From: Pegoplata infirma
Taxonomy: Eukaryota; Arthropoda; Insecta; Diptera; Anthomyiidae
Assembly: GCA_963921195.1 (NCBI GenBank)
Contig: OY992537.1
Location: 34,953,410 to 35,017,409, forward strand
Length of the DNA stretch: 64,000 bases
Reading direction: 5' to 3'
Part shown: piece after piece, positions 30,264 through 42,117 of the stretch
Position numbering within the stretch: position 1 is the first letter of the stretch
Layout of the letters: every line of letters starts with the position of its first letter
Translations under genes and position numbers: made by a program
Notes under the pieces: generated by a model
The model's database searches: none
What the model was told of the DNA's origin: nothing
Seen by the model: only the letters and a program-made list of their open reading frames with translations

Positions 30264-31748
30264 TAGGGTTGCCAGATTTGAAATAGGGAATAACAGTACA
30301 TTTGGTCTCAAAAAACAGTACATTGCAAATAAAAACAGTACTTTTTCAAAAGTCTTATTTTATATCAAACTACAAAAACTTAGCCTTTTTACCATGGTTT
30401 TAAACAGTTTTCAGCCAAAACGAGCATAAAAGATTGTTTAAAGAACGGGGGAACATTTTAGGTAAACCGTCTCAAATTTATTCTATTTTTTTTATCAGTG
30501 TTGAAAAAAATTGCTGATTGACTTTTTGGAGCTTGTCTTAGTTGCCACGATATCTTACTTGTAAAACTTTTGTAGTCTATGCTTTCGCTTAACTAAAACG
30601 CCGATCTTTCTATCAAAAACATATGAAAAAACCCATAAAACAGTGTTTTTTTTAAACACAACTTTAAAAAGCAAACGCGAAAAAGGTATTATTGCACTCA
30701 AACAAAGGCCTAACTAAATTTTGAAAAAATGTTTTTTCCCCAATATTTAGTAAAATTTAATAAAAATTTTGGAAATTTCTTTGATAATTTGCAACCAATT
30801 AGCTCATCATATTTATCTTAGAATTGATGAAGTTTTTTCTTCAGGTTTAGTAAATTTTATGCGATTTGAGGGAAATTATTTTTTCAAAACTGTTTAAAAA
30901 ATTTCTAAAACTAAGCCAGAATGAGAAAAAAAGTGTTCATTACCGGTTCTAAGAATCTCTAAAGAATCTCCGGTCCTCTTTCAATATATGGACTCCTAAA
31001 TTTGAATCTAAAAATTCGAGCATTTCCCAAATTTTAAAAATGCTCATTTCTCAGAAAATTTTGCCGAAACAAAAAAAAGGCCAAATACATTTTTGTAGTT
31101 CTTTACACGACCGTCTTAATCCCTCCGTGTAATAGTTTTTTTAATTATCCCGTTAAGATTCTAAAGACCCTTTTGGGCCTTTAAATTCCCGTATGTTAAA
31201 AACTAAGCAAGGTAGAGCGAAAAGGGCAAAGATGTTGAATCAAAATCTATGGCGATACTTAATAGACCCAATGGGACTGGGCCTAAGGTGGTCTGTACCC
31301 ATGGGTTCCGAACCTAATTGGGTCTGCCCACAATCGGAACTTTAAATGAGATGTACTCAATAAAATAAATTTTTTCCCATTTTTTAGTTTTTTCTTATTT
31401 TTCAGAAAAATTTGGACGAAAAGAAGGAAGACATGGCAATGGAGCTAAATCATTATTGAATTTAGTTAAATTTCCCACTTTTTAAATAATTTTTCTTTTT
31501 GAGTGTGGTATAAAATTTTATTGCATTTAATTGCTCCTTTTTAAAAATTGGCTTAAAATTTTGTCAAATATGAAACATTTTTCGAAAAATGTTACATTTT
31601 GGTAATGAGTATAAAAAAACAGTACAAAAACAGTACACGCTTTAAAAAACAGTACTTTTGCGTACTGTTTTAGGTGGTGTGCATAAAACAGTACTTTTTA
31701 TAAAAAACAGTACATGTACTGTTTAAAACAGTACGAATGGCAACCCTA
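30264..31748. mobile_element. hAT-like element with ACAGTAC subterminal arrays
   Basis: Termini TAGGGTTGCCA and TGGCAACCCTA are inverted and flanked by a perfect 8-bp duplication CCCTAAAT (30256-30263, 31749-31756). ACAGTAC heptamers occur three times within 80 bp of the left end and eight times (two inverted) in the last 130 bp. Such subterminal motifs are hAT transposase binding sites in studied members. The 1485-bp body has no transposase frame. Confidence 0.9.
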
Positions 31749-32103
31749 CCCTAAATTCACGTGTTGAAAACCCGTTAAACATGTTTTAAAAACACTGTAG
31801 TCACAAAAATATTTTACAACGTATTTTTGTCACTCAAAAATATTTTTACATAAAAAAAAAACACTCGAAAAAAATTTTACACTCGAAAAAAATTTTACAC
31901 TCAAAAAAAATTGTACACTCAAAAAAAATTTTTGTAAATTATTTTTTTTTTTTCAAAAATTAGTTTAAAAAAGTGTTTTTACACAAAATAAAATATTTCT
32001 AATCAAAAAATTTTTTTCACGTTAGAAAATTTACTATCACTTAAAAAGGGCATTGTGGAGGGTATTCATAGAATCGGCCAAGTCGAATTTAACTTTTCAA
32101 CTT

Positions 32104-32780
32104 CCCAGTCAGAAAAATACAATCGCAAAAGCGTTGTGAAAGCGTTGTGGACGGTTGTACGAGCGTTCTGTATACCAACTTCAAAGCGCCTTCAGATGAT
32201 CCGAATGATAACATCGATCTACGGTAGGTTTAAAGCGTTTTAAAAGCGATGTAAAAAAGTGCTTTGAGAACGTTTTTTTAAAGTCATCAAAGCGCTTTAA
32301 AAACCCAAAGTAAAGAATTTCTGTTTTAGTTCGGTTATAATAATTTGTTTGATACAAAGTGAAATCCGAAAAAAAAAGTTTTTGTACTTAAAAAAACTTA
32401 GAAAATTGTTCAAAAAAATTTTCAAAACTTTGAAAATTTAAAAAAAAAATATTAAAACATTTTTTATGATTTTTTTTACTTAAAAAACAAAAAAAAAATT
32501 GACAAAAAATTGTTATTCAAAAATAGCTTCGGAACTTAAAAATTAAAAAAAAAAATAAATAAATAAATATAAAGAACTCTTAAAGCGCTTTTCGAATACG
32601 CTCGCAAAGCGTTCCAAAAAAACGTTTTGAGATTGTTTTTTTTTTGTTATAGAGCTTTCAGAACACTTTTCAAAAGCGCTCGCAAAGCGTTTGAAAAAAG
32701 CGTTTTGAGAATGCTTTTTTTTTTGTTACAGTGCTTTCAGAACGCTTTTTTTTTAGAACCGTCGTCAATTTCTGCTTGGG
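32104..32780. mobile_element. Candidate MITE with CCCAG..TTGGG ends
   Basis: CCCAGTCAGAAA and TTTCTGCTTGGG are roughly inverted. The flanks ACTT and TTGTT would rejoin as ACTTGTT, the normal HINE end, with TT duplicated. The interior repeats AAAGCGCTTT/AAAGCGTT motifs. The assignment is tentative. Confidence 0.5.
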
Positions 32781-33653
32781 TTGTTACGTTTTAAAATTTA
32801 AATCTCATTTTTGAAAATGTTTGTACTCTTCGATTTTTTTTTTAATTTTTTGGTGTAAAACTTCTATCGATTCTACAAATTTTTTGCCCAAGAGGATCGT
32901 GGATCCTGGGATAACTATTATTACTATTTTTTTAAACTTTTTGAAAAATTTTTATTGTAATTTTCCAATCTTAAAATCATTTCTACTGCTCCAATGGTGC
33001 GTCATAGAGGGGTCCTTTATAAGACTGACCCCCATTAATTTTTACGTCTTAACATTTCTTTGGAACAAACTAATACCCTATCTCCGATTTCTAAGGGGGC
33101 TCCCACACAAAACGACATTTTTTAAAATTTGTTCTAACCGCTCTAACTGCCCTAATAGTGCCCTTAGAGTAACAAAATGTATGACCGACCTACAATATTT
33201 TTTTAATTTAAAATTTGCTTCAACTGTTATTTGTATGGGAGCCTACTTAGGGAGTGGAGATAGGGTGTAGGTATGTTTTAAAAAAATGCTGTAGGGTATA
33301 AAAAAAATGGGGGTCGGTCTCACTAATGACCCCTCTCGGACGCACCATTGGACCGGTAGAAGCAGATTAAATAAAACAAATTTACAAAAAAATAAAAAAA
33401 TTGTATGGGGACCGCCTTAACAGTTAAAGATAGAGGGTAGATGTGTTCAGAGAAAATGTTTGGACTAAAAAAATATTGTGGGTTGGTCAGTTAGAGCGGC
33501 TGGAGCAAATTTTAAAAAATGTCATTTTGTGTATGAGCCCCCTAAGAAATTGGAGATAGGGTATTAGTTTGCTCCAAAGAAATGTTAAGATGTAAAAATT
33601 GATGGGGGTCGGTCTTATAAATGACCCCTCTATGACGCACCATTGGAGCAGTA

Positions 33654-36600
33654 CACCTTTTCCAATTGAAATTCAGAAAAGATCAATTGTAATTCAGAAA
33701 TCACAATTGAAATTCAGAAATCCCAATTGAAATTCAGAATAGCCCAATTGAAATTCAGAAATCATAATTGAAATTCAGAAAAGCCCAATTGAAATTCAGA
33801 AATCACAATTGAAATTCAGAAAAGCCCAATTGAAATTCAGAAATCACAATTGAAATTCAGAAAAGCACAATTGAAATTCAGAAAAGATCAATTGAAATTC
33901 AGAAAAGCCCAATTGAAATTCAGAAAAGCACAATTGAAATTCAGAAAAGCCCAATTGAAATTCAGAAAAGCACAATTGAAATTCAGAAAACCCCAATTGA
34001 AATTCAGAAAAGCACAATTGAAATTCAGAAAAGCACAATTGAAATTCAGAAATCGTAATTGAAATTCAGAAAAGCCCAATTGAAATTCAGAAAAGCACAA
34101 TTGAAATTCAGAAATCTCCAATTGAAATTCAGAAAAGCATAATTGAAATTCAGAAATCGTAATTGAAATTCAGAAATCGTAATTGAAATTCAGAAAAGCC
34201 CAATTGAAATTCAGAAAATCACAATTGAAATTCAGAAAATCACAATTGAAATTCAGAAAAGCCCAATTGAAATTCAGAAAAGCACAATTGAAATTCAGAA
34301 AAGCCCAATTGAAATTCAGAAAAGCACAATTGAAATTCAGAAAAGCACAATTGAAATTCAGAAAATCACAATTGAAATTCAGAAAATCACAATTGAAATT
34401 CAGAAAAGCACAATTGAAATTCAGAAAATCACAATTGAAATTCAGAATAGCCCAATTGAAATTCAGAAAATCACAATTGAAATTCAGAAAAGCCCAATTG
34501 AAATTCAGAAAATCACAATTGAAATTCAGAAAAGCCCAATTGAAATTCAGAAATCGTAATTGAAATTCAGAAAAGCCCAATTGAAATTCAGAAAAGCACA
34601 ATTGAAATTCAGAAAAGCACAATTGAAATTCAGAAAAGCCCAATTGAAATTCAGAAAAGACCAATTGAAATTCAGAAATCGTAATTGAAATTCAGAAAAG
34701 CCCAATTGAAATTCAGAAAATCACAATTGAAATTCAGAAAATCACAATTGAAATTCAGAAAAGCCCAATTGAAATTCAGAAAAGCACAATTGAAATTCAG
34801 AAAAGCACAATTGAAATTCAGAAAATCACAATTGAAATTCAGAAAATCACAATTGAAATTCAGAAAAGCCCAATTGAAATTCAGAAAATCACAATTGAAA
34901 TTCAGAAAAGCCCAATTGAAATTCAGAAATCATAATTGAAATTCAGAAAAGACCAATTGAAATTCAGAAATCACAATTGAAATTCAGAAATCACAATTGA
35001 AATTCAGAAAATGTAAACAAACCAATTATGAGTCACCACTACATAGACACATTAAACAAATGCTGTACAACAATGAGAGTATTTAACTTTATTCTCTTGC
35101 TACGTATTGTAGAGAGCAGACAGACAATAATACACTCATAGAATGTTGTAGGTAAAATTTAGTTTAACTGAATTTTTATTATTTTTTGTAAATTAATTAA
35201 TATAGTGAACAAAAATATTTACTCTACCTTGACAAATGCATTAATGAAAAATTAGTTTTAAAGAAAAATAATAAAAAGTCAGTTTCACTTAATGTTACCT
35301 TAAGCATTTTATGAGTGTATTGTCTGTCTGCTCTCTACAATACGTAGCAAGAGAATAAAGTTAGATACTCTCATATACACATTTCTGTACTGCATTTGCA
35401 TAATGTGTAGTGGTGACTAATAATTGGTTTGTTTACATTTTCTGAATTTCAATTGTGATTTCTGAATTTCAATTGTGATTTCTGAATTTCAATTGGGCTT
35501 TTCTGAATTTCAATTGTGATATTCTGAATTTCAATTGATCTTTTCTGAATTTCAATTGTGTTTTTCTGAATTTCAATTGGGCTTTTCTGAATTTCAATTG
35601 TGATTTTCTGAATTTCAATTGTGATTTTCTGAATTTCAATTGTGCTTTTCTGAATTTCAATTGTGCTTTTCTGAATTTCAATTGGGCTTTTCTGAATTTC
35701 AATTGTGATTTTCTGAATTTCAATTGTGATTTTCTGAATTTCAATTGGGCTTTTCTGAATTTCAATTACGATTTCTGAATTTCAATTGGTCTTTTCTGAA
35801 TTTCAATTGGGCTTTTCTGAATTTCAATTGTGCTTTTCTGAATTTCAATTGTGCTTTTCTGAATTTCAATTGGGCTTTTCTGAATTTCAATTACGATTTC
35901 TGAATTTCAATTGGGCTTTTCTGAATTTCAATTGTGATTTTCTGAATTTCAATTGGGCTTTTCTGAATTTCAATTGTGATTTTCTGAATTTCAATTGGGC
36001 TATTCTGAATTTCAATTGTGATTTTCTGAATTTCAATTGTGCTTTTCTGAATTTCAATTGTGATTTTCTGAATTTCAATTGTGATTTTCTGAATTTCAAT
36101 TGTGCTTTTCTGAATTTCAATTGTGCTTTTCTGAATTTCAATTGGGCTTTTCTGAATTTCAATTGTGATTTTCTGAATTTCAATTGTGATTTTCTGAATT
36201 TCAATTGGGCTTTTCTGAATTTCAATTACGATTTCTGAATTTCAATTACGATTTCTGAATTTCAATTGGGCATTTCTGAATTTCAATTGTGCTTTTCTGA
36301 ATTTCAATTGGGCTTTTCTGAATTTCAATTACGATTTCTGAATTTCAATTGTGCTTTTCTGAATTTCAATTGTGCTTTTCTGAATTTCAATTGTGGTTTT
36401 CTGAATTTCAATTGTGCTTTTCTGAATTTCAATTGGGCTTTTCTGAATTTCAATTGTGCTTTTCTGAATTTCAATTGGGCTTTTCTGAATTTCAATTGAT
36501 CTTTTCTGAATTTCAATTGTGCTTTTCTGAATTTCAATTGTGATTTCTGAATTTCAATTGGGCTTTTCTGAATTTCAATTGTGATTTCTGAATTTCAATT

Positions 36601-36754
36601 GGGCTTTTCTGAATTTCAATTGTGATTTCTGAATTTCAATTGGGCTTTTCTGAATTTCAATTACGATTTCTGAATTTCAATTGTGCTTTTCTGAATTTCA
36701 ATTGAGATTTCTGAATTACAATTGATCTTTTCTGAATTTCAATTGGAAAAGGTG
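33654..36754. mobile_element. 3.1-kb foldback element with arrayed arms
   Basis: Termini CACCTTTTCCAATTG and CAATTGGAAAAGGTG are inverted and flanked by TA (33652-33653, 36755-36756). The rejoined flanks give GCAGTAGAAATG, as in the other LIR-A copies. The left arm (to about 35010) is about 64 copies of AATTGAAATTCAGAAA plus a variable 4-5-base linker (AGCCC, AGCAC, ATCAC, TCGT, GATC). The right arm (from about 35438) is the same array inverted, with linker variants in mirrored order. The centre is itself inverted (35010-35155 against 35300-35437: TACGTATTGTAGAGAGCAGA and its complement). It has no protein. The long frames on both strands are repeat translations. Confidence 0.9.
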
Positions 36755-36895
36755 TAGAAATGATTTTAGGATTGGAAAATTACAATAAAATTTTTTCAAA
36801 AAATTTTAAAAAATAGTAATAATCGTTATCCCACGATCCTCCTGGGCAAAAAATTTGTAGAATCAATAGAAGTTTAACACAAAAAAATTTCAAAA

Positions 36896-38235
36896 ATGCC
36901 TGCGAATTTTGTACTCTTGCCCAAAACATTAAATCATGATAATGTTTTGCGGAAGATTTGGGTGTACTTGCCAAAGCAAAGTTTTTTTAGAAAAAATAAG
37001 GTTATATTACTTTGCTATTCCATGCAAAACGAATTGAAATATCAGTCGAGAACCCCATTAAAAAACCAAAAGAGCTGTACATTTTGTATGTGAGTGCAAA
37101 AATAAGTGCAAAAAAGTGTTTACATTTTGGAGAGTATAAAAGATTCGGCACCAAAGAATATAACACTCTCACTTGTTTTATGTACATTTGATAAACAAAT
37201 GGATAATTTTTATGCGAAAAGCTTAGACTTGGTAAAAAGGTAGTTTTGGTAAAAAAAAAATATTTTTTTTTTGACGAAAAACAAAATTATGTTAAAAAAA
37301 AATTTAATGAACCCAAAATTTTTGGTGAAAAAAAAAAATTTGATAAAAAAGTTTTTGATGAATTTTTTTGATGAAAAAAAATTTTTTTGGTGAGAAAAAA
37401 TTGATAATAAAAAATTTGATAAAAAATTTGATGAAAAAAATATGATAAAAATTTGATGAAAAAAAAAAAAAATGAAAAAAAAATTTATGAAAAAAAATTT
37501 GATGAAAAGAAAAAATTCATGAAAAAAAATTGACGAAAAAAAAAACATGTGATAAAAAAAATTCGATGAAAAAAAAAAAAAAAAAATTTGATGAAAAAAA
37601 AAAAATTTATGAAAAAAAAAATTTGATGAAAAAAAAAAAAAAAATGATGAAAAAAAAAAAAAATTTATGGAAAAAAAATTTTATGAAAAAAAATTGATGA
37701 AAAAAAATTGATGAAAAAAAATTAATGAAAAAAAAAAATTTGATGAAAAAAAAAATTGATGTAAATAATTGATAAAAAAAAATGTTGAAAAAAAAGTTTG
37801 ATGAAAAAAAAAAAAAATTATGAAAAAAAAAAAATTGAAAATGAAAAAAAATTTTAATGAAAAAAAAAAAATGATGAAAAAAAAATTGATGAAAAAAAAA
37901 TTGATGAAAAAAAATTGATGAAAAAAAAAAAAAATTGATGAAAAAAAAAAATTGATGAAAAAAAAAAAAATGATGAAAAAAAATTTTTTTTTTTTTTGAA
38001 AAATAATTATGTTACTTTTAATTCACCAGCTGGTGAAGAACGGTTTTATTCACTACGTGGTGAATTATCATCCAAGTTACAAACCCAAGTTATTAAAATT
38101 TGTGGTTTTAAGAAAATTAAAATAGTAATTCTTGTTTTCTTTTTCGTTAATTGGTCGCTTATATAGTCAAACTGAGGTGGCGTCCTGCAACTTTTTAAAA
38201 ATTAGACACCAGCCTAAAAACATTATCATGTTAAA
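36896..38235 (+). repeat. Insertion in LIR-A: short HINE plus (GATGAAAAAAAA)n
   Basis: Between 36990 and 37180 an internally deleted HINE is visible: CTTTGCTATTCCATGCAAAA, GAAATATCAGTCGAGAACCC, then GGAGAGTATAAAAGATTCGG and CACTCTCACTTGTTTTATG. From 37240 to 38000 imprecise GATGAAAAAAAAATTT units form an A-rich microsatellite. ATTCACCAGCTGGTGAA at 38020 is a small palindrome. Confidence 0.6.
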
Positions 38236-38585
38236 AAATCAAAGAGTACAAACACTTTCAAAAATGAGATTTAAATTTAATTTAAATACAAGAGCGCTTT
38301 TAAGAATTTTTTGGGATTTTTTTTTAAAGTACGTAAAAAAACAAAAAAATTGAAAAAAAAAAAATTTAAATTTGGACCATTATTGAAGAAGTTATGAGTA
38401 AAAGAAGTTTGAGTAAAGGAACAAACTACCAATTTTTAAAAAATTCGATATCTTTTGAACGGGTCATCAAAAAAATTTACCACGAAGAAGTTTTCGAAGG
38501 GTACTAAAAACTGTAAACAAATTGGGAAAATCTAAAAAAAAAAATTTTTCAAAGTGTCAGATTTGACATGGAATGCCCCATATAT

Positions 38586-40207
38586 AAATTCTCGGTAATG
38601 TCAAATTTTAGATCTGATATTAAGGTCTTGAGACCCCGACAGATATGTAGAGCTGGGCAATTCCAATTTTTTTTTACAGTACATTCTTTTGAAAATTTCA
38701 AAAACTGGTTTTTAGAATCTTTTGAGGCCCATAAAACAGAAATGGTCACCAAACTGGAAAATCTGAGTGTAGAGTTTTACTAACTTTTGATAGTAGAATC
38801 GAACCTACATAGTCAAGTTCTTGTATTTTTTTTCACTGTTACACAGTGTAATTTAAGTTTAATTGAAAAAAAATTAAACACCATCCCATCAAGTTTTTTT
38901 AAAAATTTCGAATCGGATTGGGTGCCCCAAAAATGGGTTAAAAAAAGAGATTGTTAAATAACATTTGATTGTATAACTAAATATTAAAATTAATTGATAA
39001 TGTTTGCATTTATATTATAATTTTATAATGAATACTTTATAGTCGCTAAATTCTGTTTGATGTATTCAATTAATTAAATATTAACAAAATATTGCACTAT
39101 CATTAGTTTTATAAAAATATAACTTTAAAAACTAAAATTTATTATAAAATACAAATAATGTCCCAGCAAAATATTTCGAATATGGATCACTGCAATAATC
39201 TTAAACAAAATTTTGTTGTTATTTACTTAATTTTTATAGTAATTGAAGCAATAATAAAATTTTTTTCAATATTACAACTTAAAAAATTGTTATTCTGTTT
39301 ACAAAGTGGTTTAAAAAAAGAAATGAATGTTTTTTGTTGAAAGTTGTATTTTTGACAACTTTTTTAATTAAATCAATTACATAAGAAATTGACTTTTATT
39401 TTTTTTCCAACAAAAATTTTTAGTCACCGGAATTTTCGTTATATATTTTTATAGTTTTTAACATTGACAACTTTTTTAATTAAATCAATTACTGAAGAAA
39501 TTTACTTTGATTTTTTTTTCAACAACAATATTTAATCACAAGAATTTTCGTTATTTACTTTTTCCTTATTTGTTCTACAACAAAAAAACCGCTAAACATC
39601 TTTACAAATGTTTGCTGTAATATTTTATATACATTTTTAATTACGTTTTTTTCCAAATCATACATAATTGAAAGCTAAATGGTTTGTAAATATGTTTAAA
39701 TAGTGTATTTATAAATTGACAGTATAATAAATATTTGTTTTCATAACAAAGTGGCAACAAAAAAAAAAAAACACAAAATACAAAACATTTAATAATAATG
39801 GAAAATCCATAATATAGAATTATCTGTTTTTTTTTATTATTTAAATAAATGCTTAATATAAAAATAATTGTGTAGTAAAAATTCCCAGTTTTTATATATT
39901 TAATTTTTTAGAAAAACACATATTTGTAGGTGATAACATAAAATTGAGATTAAGATTTAAATACTTTGCTCGTGTTGCCTATTAGGAGGGTAATAACAAA
40001 TTCTGGGTAAAATATACAATTAGACAGATTTTTTTTATAAAAACTATCTAGAATTTCAGTGAAATATTGCACAATAAATCAATTTATTTTTTAATATTTC
40101 ATAAATTTAATGCTTGTATGGAAAAACATCCTGAATACACAAACTGCAGGTATTGTTTTTTTAAAAAAACTTCCAGCATGTTCTACTTTACAGCCTGTTT
40201 TATTAAA
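38586..40207. other. AT-rich stretch with one tandem duplication
   Basis: Two units 112 bp apart start GACAACTTTTTTAATTAAAT (39354 and 39466) and share AATTTTCGTTAT. A weak B-box-like GGTTCGATTCT on the minus strand lies near 38797-38807. No gene is recognised. Frames such as 39158-39340 have no motif. Confidence 0.45.
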
Positions 40208-41455
40208 AAACAAGTAGAAAGTATAATTCGGCCTTGCCGAATACATGGATACCCTACACAATTTAAAAAGATTTTTGCAAAAACTTTATTAATTCAATAA
40301 TTTTTATGTTTTTATACCCTCCAACCACAGTATGGGGGTATACTCACTTTGTCATTCCGTGTGTAACGCATCGAAATATCGGTCTAGGACCCCATAAAGT
40401 ATATATTTTATTGATCAGTGATCGATTATAAGACATTCTAGCGATGTCCGTCCGTCCGTCTGTCTGTCCGTCTGTAGAAGACACGATACAGTCCAAAATA
40501 AAAGAGCTAGACTTCCGAAGTTTGGCACGAATATGTCTTATATTCATGGGCAGGTTAAGTTCGGAAATGGGCAAAATCGGACCAAGGGGAAAAAAGTTCC
40601 CCCCTGGAGAACTAAACCAACCTAAGAAAAAACGCATTTTTTTAAGGGTTTTTTGTACTTTTGCTAAGCAAATGCAACATTCTTATCTTAAAAAAAGTTC
40701 AAAATCAGAAGGGGAAGGGGCCCCTAACGTCTCCCACCAACCCCCCCCCCCCCCTCAAAAAAAAAAGACGCCCCTGGATTTTTTTGTATTGTTTTTTTAC
40801 ATTTTGGAGGGTATAAAAGATTCGGCACAGCCGAATGTAATACTCTCACTTGTTTTTTTTAAATTGGTAAAAGAAATTGACTTTGAGAAACAAATTTTTT
40901 GAAAAAAAAAAAATTGCAAAAAAAAAAATTCAAAAAAAAAAAAAAATCCAAAAAAAAAAATTGGGGAAAAAAAAATTTGAGAAAAAAATTTTTTTGGTAA
41001 AAAAAATCCGCGAACAAATTTTTGGGGCAAAAAAAAATTTTGTCCTTTTTTAAATACCTTTCAGTATCCAATTCAAATATGTCAATCAGCAGCCTCATTA
41101 AAGCATTTTGTAATTTTAGGTTATGTGGAATGTGCCAAAATTTTCGAGATATCCTTACATTTTCGTTCATAACTTTTGAACCGCTGAACCGATATTGCTC
41201 AAATGCAATAGCAAACTTCTAAAAGCAACATCAAGTAAATACGTTAAGTAACATTCATATCTGTTTAATATTTGGGCCGCGATATCCATTTCAACAGACA
41301 GACGGACATCACTGGAATGCCTTAGAACCGATTAATGATCAATAATAATACACTAGGGGTCTTAGACCGATATATCGATAAGTCACAAACGGAATGACAA
41401 ACTTATATTACCCTCTTTCACTAATTGTAAATGGAGGATATAAAAATATATGTAT
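40208..41455 (-). mobile_element. Older HINE, split by a younger HINE
   Basis: The 3' end (AAACAAGTAGAAAGTATAAT and a TTCGGCCTTGCCGAA hairpin) lies at 40208-40260. The rest resumes at 40856 and reads GCATTTTGTAATTTTAGGTT, CATTTTCGTTCATAACTTTT, ACAGACAGACGGACATC and GACAAACTTATATTACCCTC to about 41455. A plus-strand HINE occupies the gap. Confidence 0.8.
40311..40855 (+). mobile_element. Younger full-length HINE nested in a HINE
   Basis: TTTATACCCTCCAACCACAG start, GTCCGTCCGTCTGTCTGTCC tract at 40446-40474, a C15 run at 40741-40755, GGAGGGTATAAAAGATTCGG, TTCGGCACAGCCGAA hairpin and CTCACTTGTTT end. It belongs to the same subfamily as 18448-18970 and 23055-23600. Confidence 0.85.
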
Positions 41456-41937
41456 ATATTTTTTTAATATTTTTCAATATTTTATAATTGATCGATTCGT
41501 GTCAATAACTAAAAGACATAAACCAGCCATGAGGCAGGTACGAGTAGTTCAATAAACTGGTTTTACATGTTGCAAACAAGTGTGGTACTGCAAAAAAAAA
41601 CACACAAACATTTTTACCATTTAATGGAATTCACTCACAACTATTAAATCATGAGATAAAAAAAATCATAGAATCACGATGTAGGAAAATTCTATAAAAA
41701 AAGGTAACTTAACCCTTAATGGCACAAGGCTGTCAAATATCAAAAAAAAAATTACTACTCAGAAAAAAAAACTTTCTGCTTTCAAAAATTCCCAAAACGA
41801 TTGTCAATTCAATACTAGAAATTACCAAATTTTCGGAAACAAAAAACTCTATCAGTGTTTGTTGGGAAAATATTCTAAGAGAAAAATTAGAGTTAAGATA
41901 AATACTTCTTATATTAATTAAGAATTGGGAAGATAAA
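41456..41937. other. Unassigned sequence
   Basis: No gene or element is recognised. The two short opposite-strand frames near 41.72-41.96 kb have no motif. Confidence 0.45.
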
Positions 41938-42117
41938 TGACCTCGAACTACACCATTCACAGATGTAATTCGAAAAAGATCAATTGTTATTTTAAAATTC
42001 TAATTATTAAATATTTAACATTTTCTATTGAGAAATATTACTCCAGCTTGAGGTCATATTTCTTTAATAATCATTACGATGATATTGTCTTGACAATGGA
42101 TGATATTCTTGACAATG

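Larger units (their letters stand above)
29290..32103 (+). mobile_element. HINE carrying two other transposons
   Basis: Pieces 29290-29306, 29887-30263 and 31749-32103 add up to one plus-strand HINE of the 13257-14405 subfamily. They contain the TTTATACCCCCCACTTA start, GTGATAGAGTGTATCG, the GTCCGTCCGTCTGTCCGTCT tract at 29929-29959, two CAGC.AAATCGGTCCAGTGG blocks, CACTCGAAAAAAATTTTA units at 31855-31935, GGAGGGTATTCAT and a TCGGCCAAGTCGA hairpin. The two gaps are transposon insertions. Confidence 0.85.
32788..38585. repeat. LIR-A copy 3, interrupted
   Basis: The left arm runs from 32788 (outer third missing) to the centre near 33230. The right arm is 33235-33653, 36757-36895 and about 38236-38585, ending GACATGGAATGCCCC. 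The interruptions are the foldback at 33654-36754 and a HINE/A-rich block at 36896-38235. Shared blocks with 16881-19335 are in the same order. Confidence 0.75.

Noticed and set aside
33850..36543. Long frames on both strands with KFRKAQL or FSEFQL repeats
   Set aside because: The 20/21-bp array of the foldback produces them on both strands. They change frame at every 20-bp unit and have no start or regulatory context.
33654..36754. CRISPR-like repeat/spacer pattern (constant 16-mer plus variable linker)
   Set aside because: The linkers are only 4-5 bases drawn from a few types, and the array is mirrored between termini with TA target duplication.
37210..37548. 112-residue phenylalanine-rich frame that could look like a membrane protein
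   Set aside because: It is the complement of an A-rich GATGAAAA microsatellite.
40444..40902. 152-residue frame beginning with a SVRPSVCPSV-type run
   Set aside because: It lies wholly inside a HINE and translates its GTCC/GTCT microsatellite and C-tract.
41534..41545. GAGGCAGGTACGAG as a fused splice site
   Set aside because: There is no polypyrimidine tract upstream and GTACGA is a weak donor.
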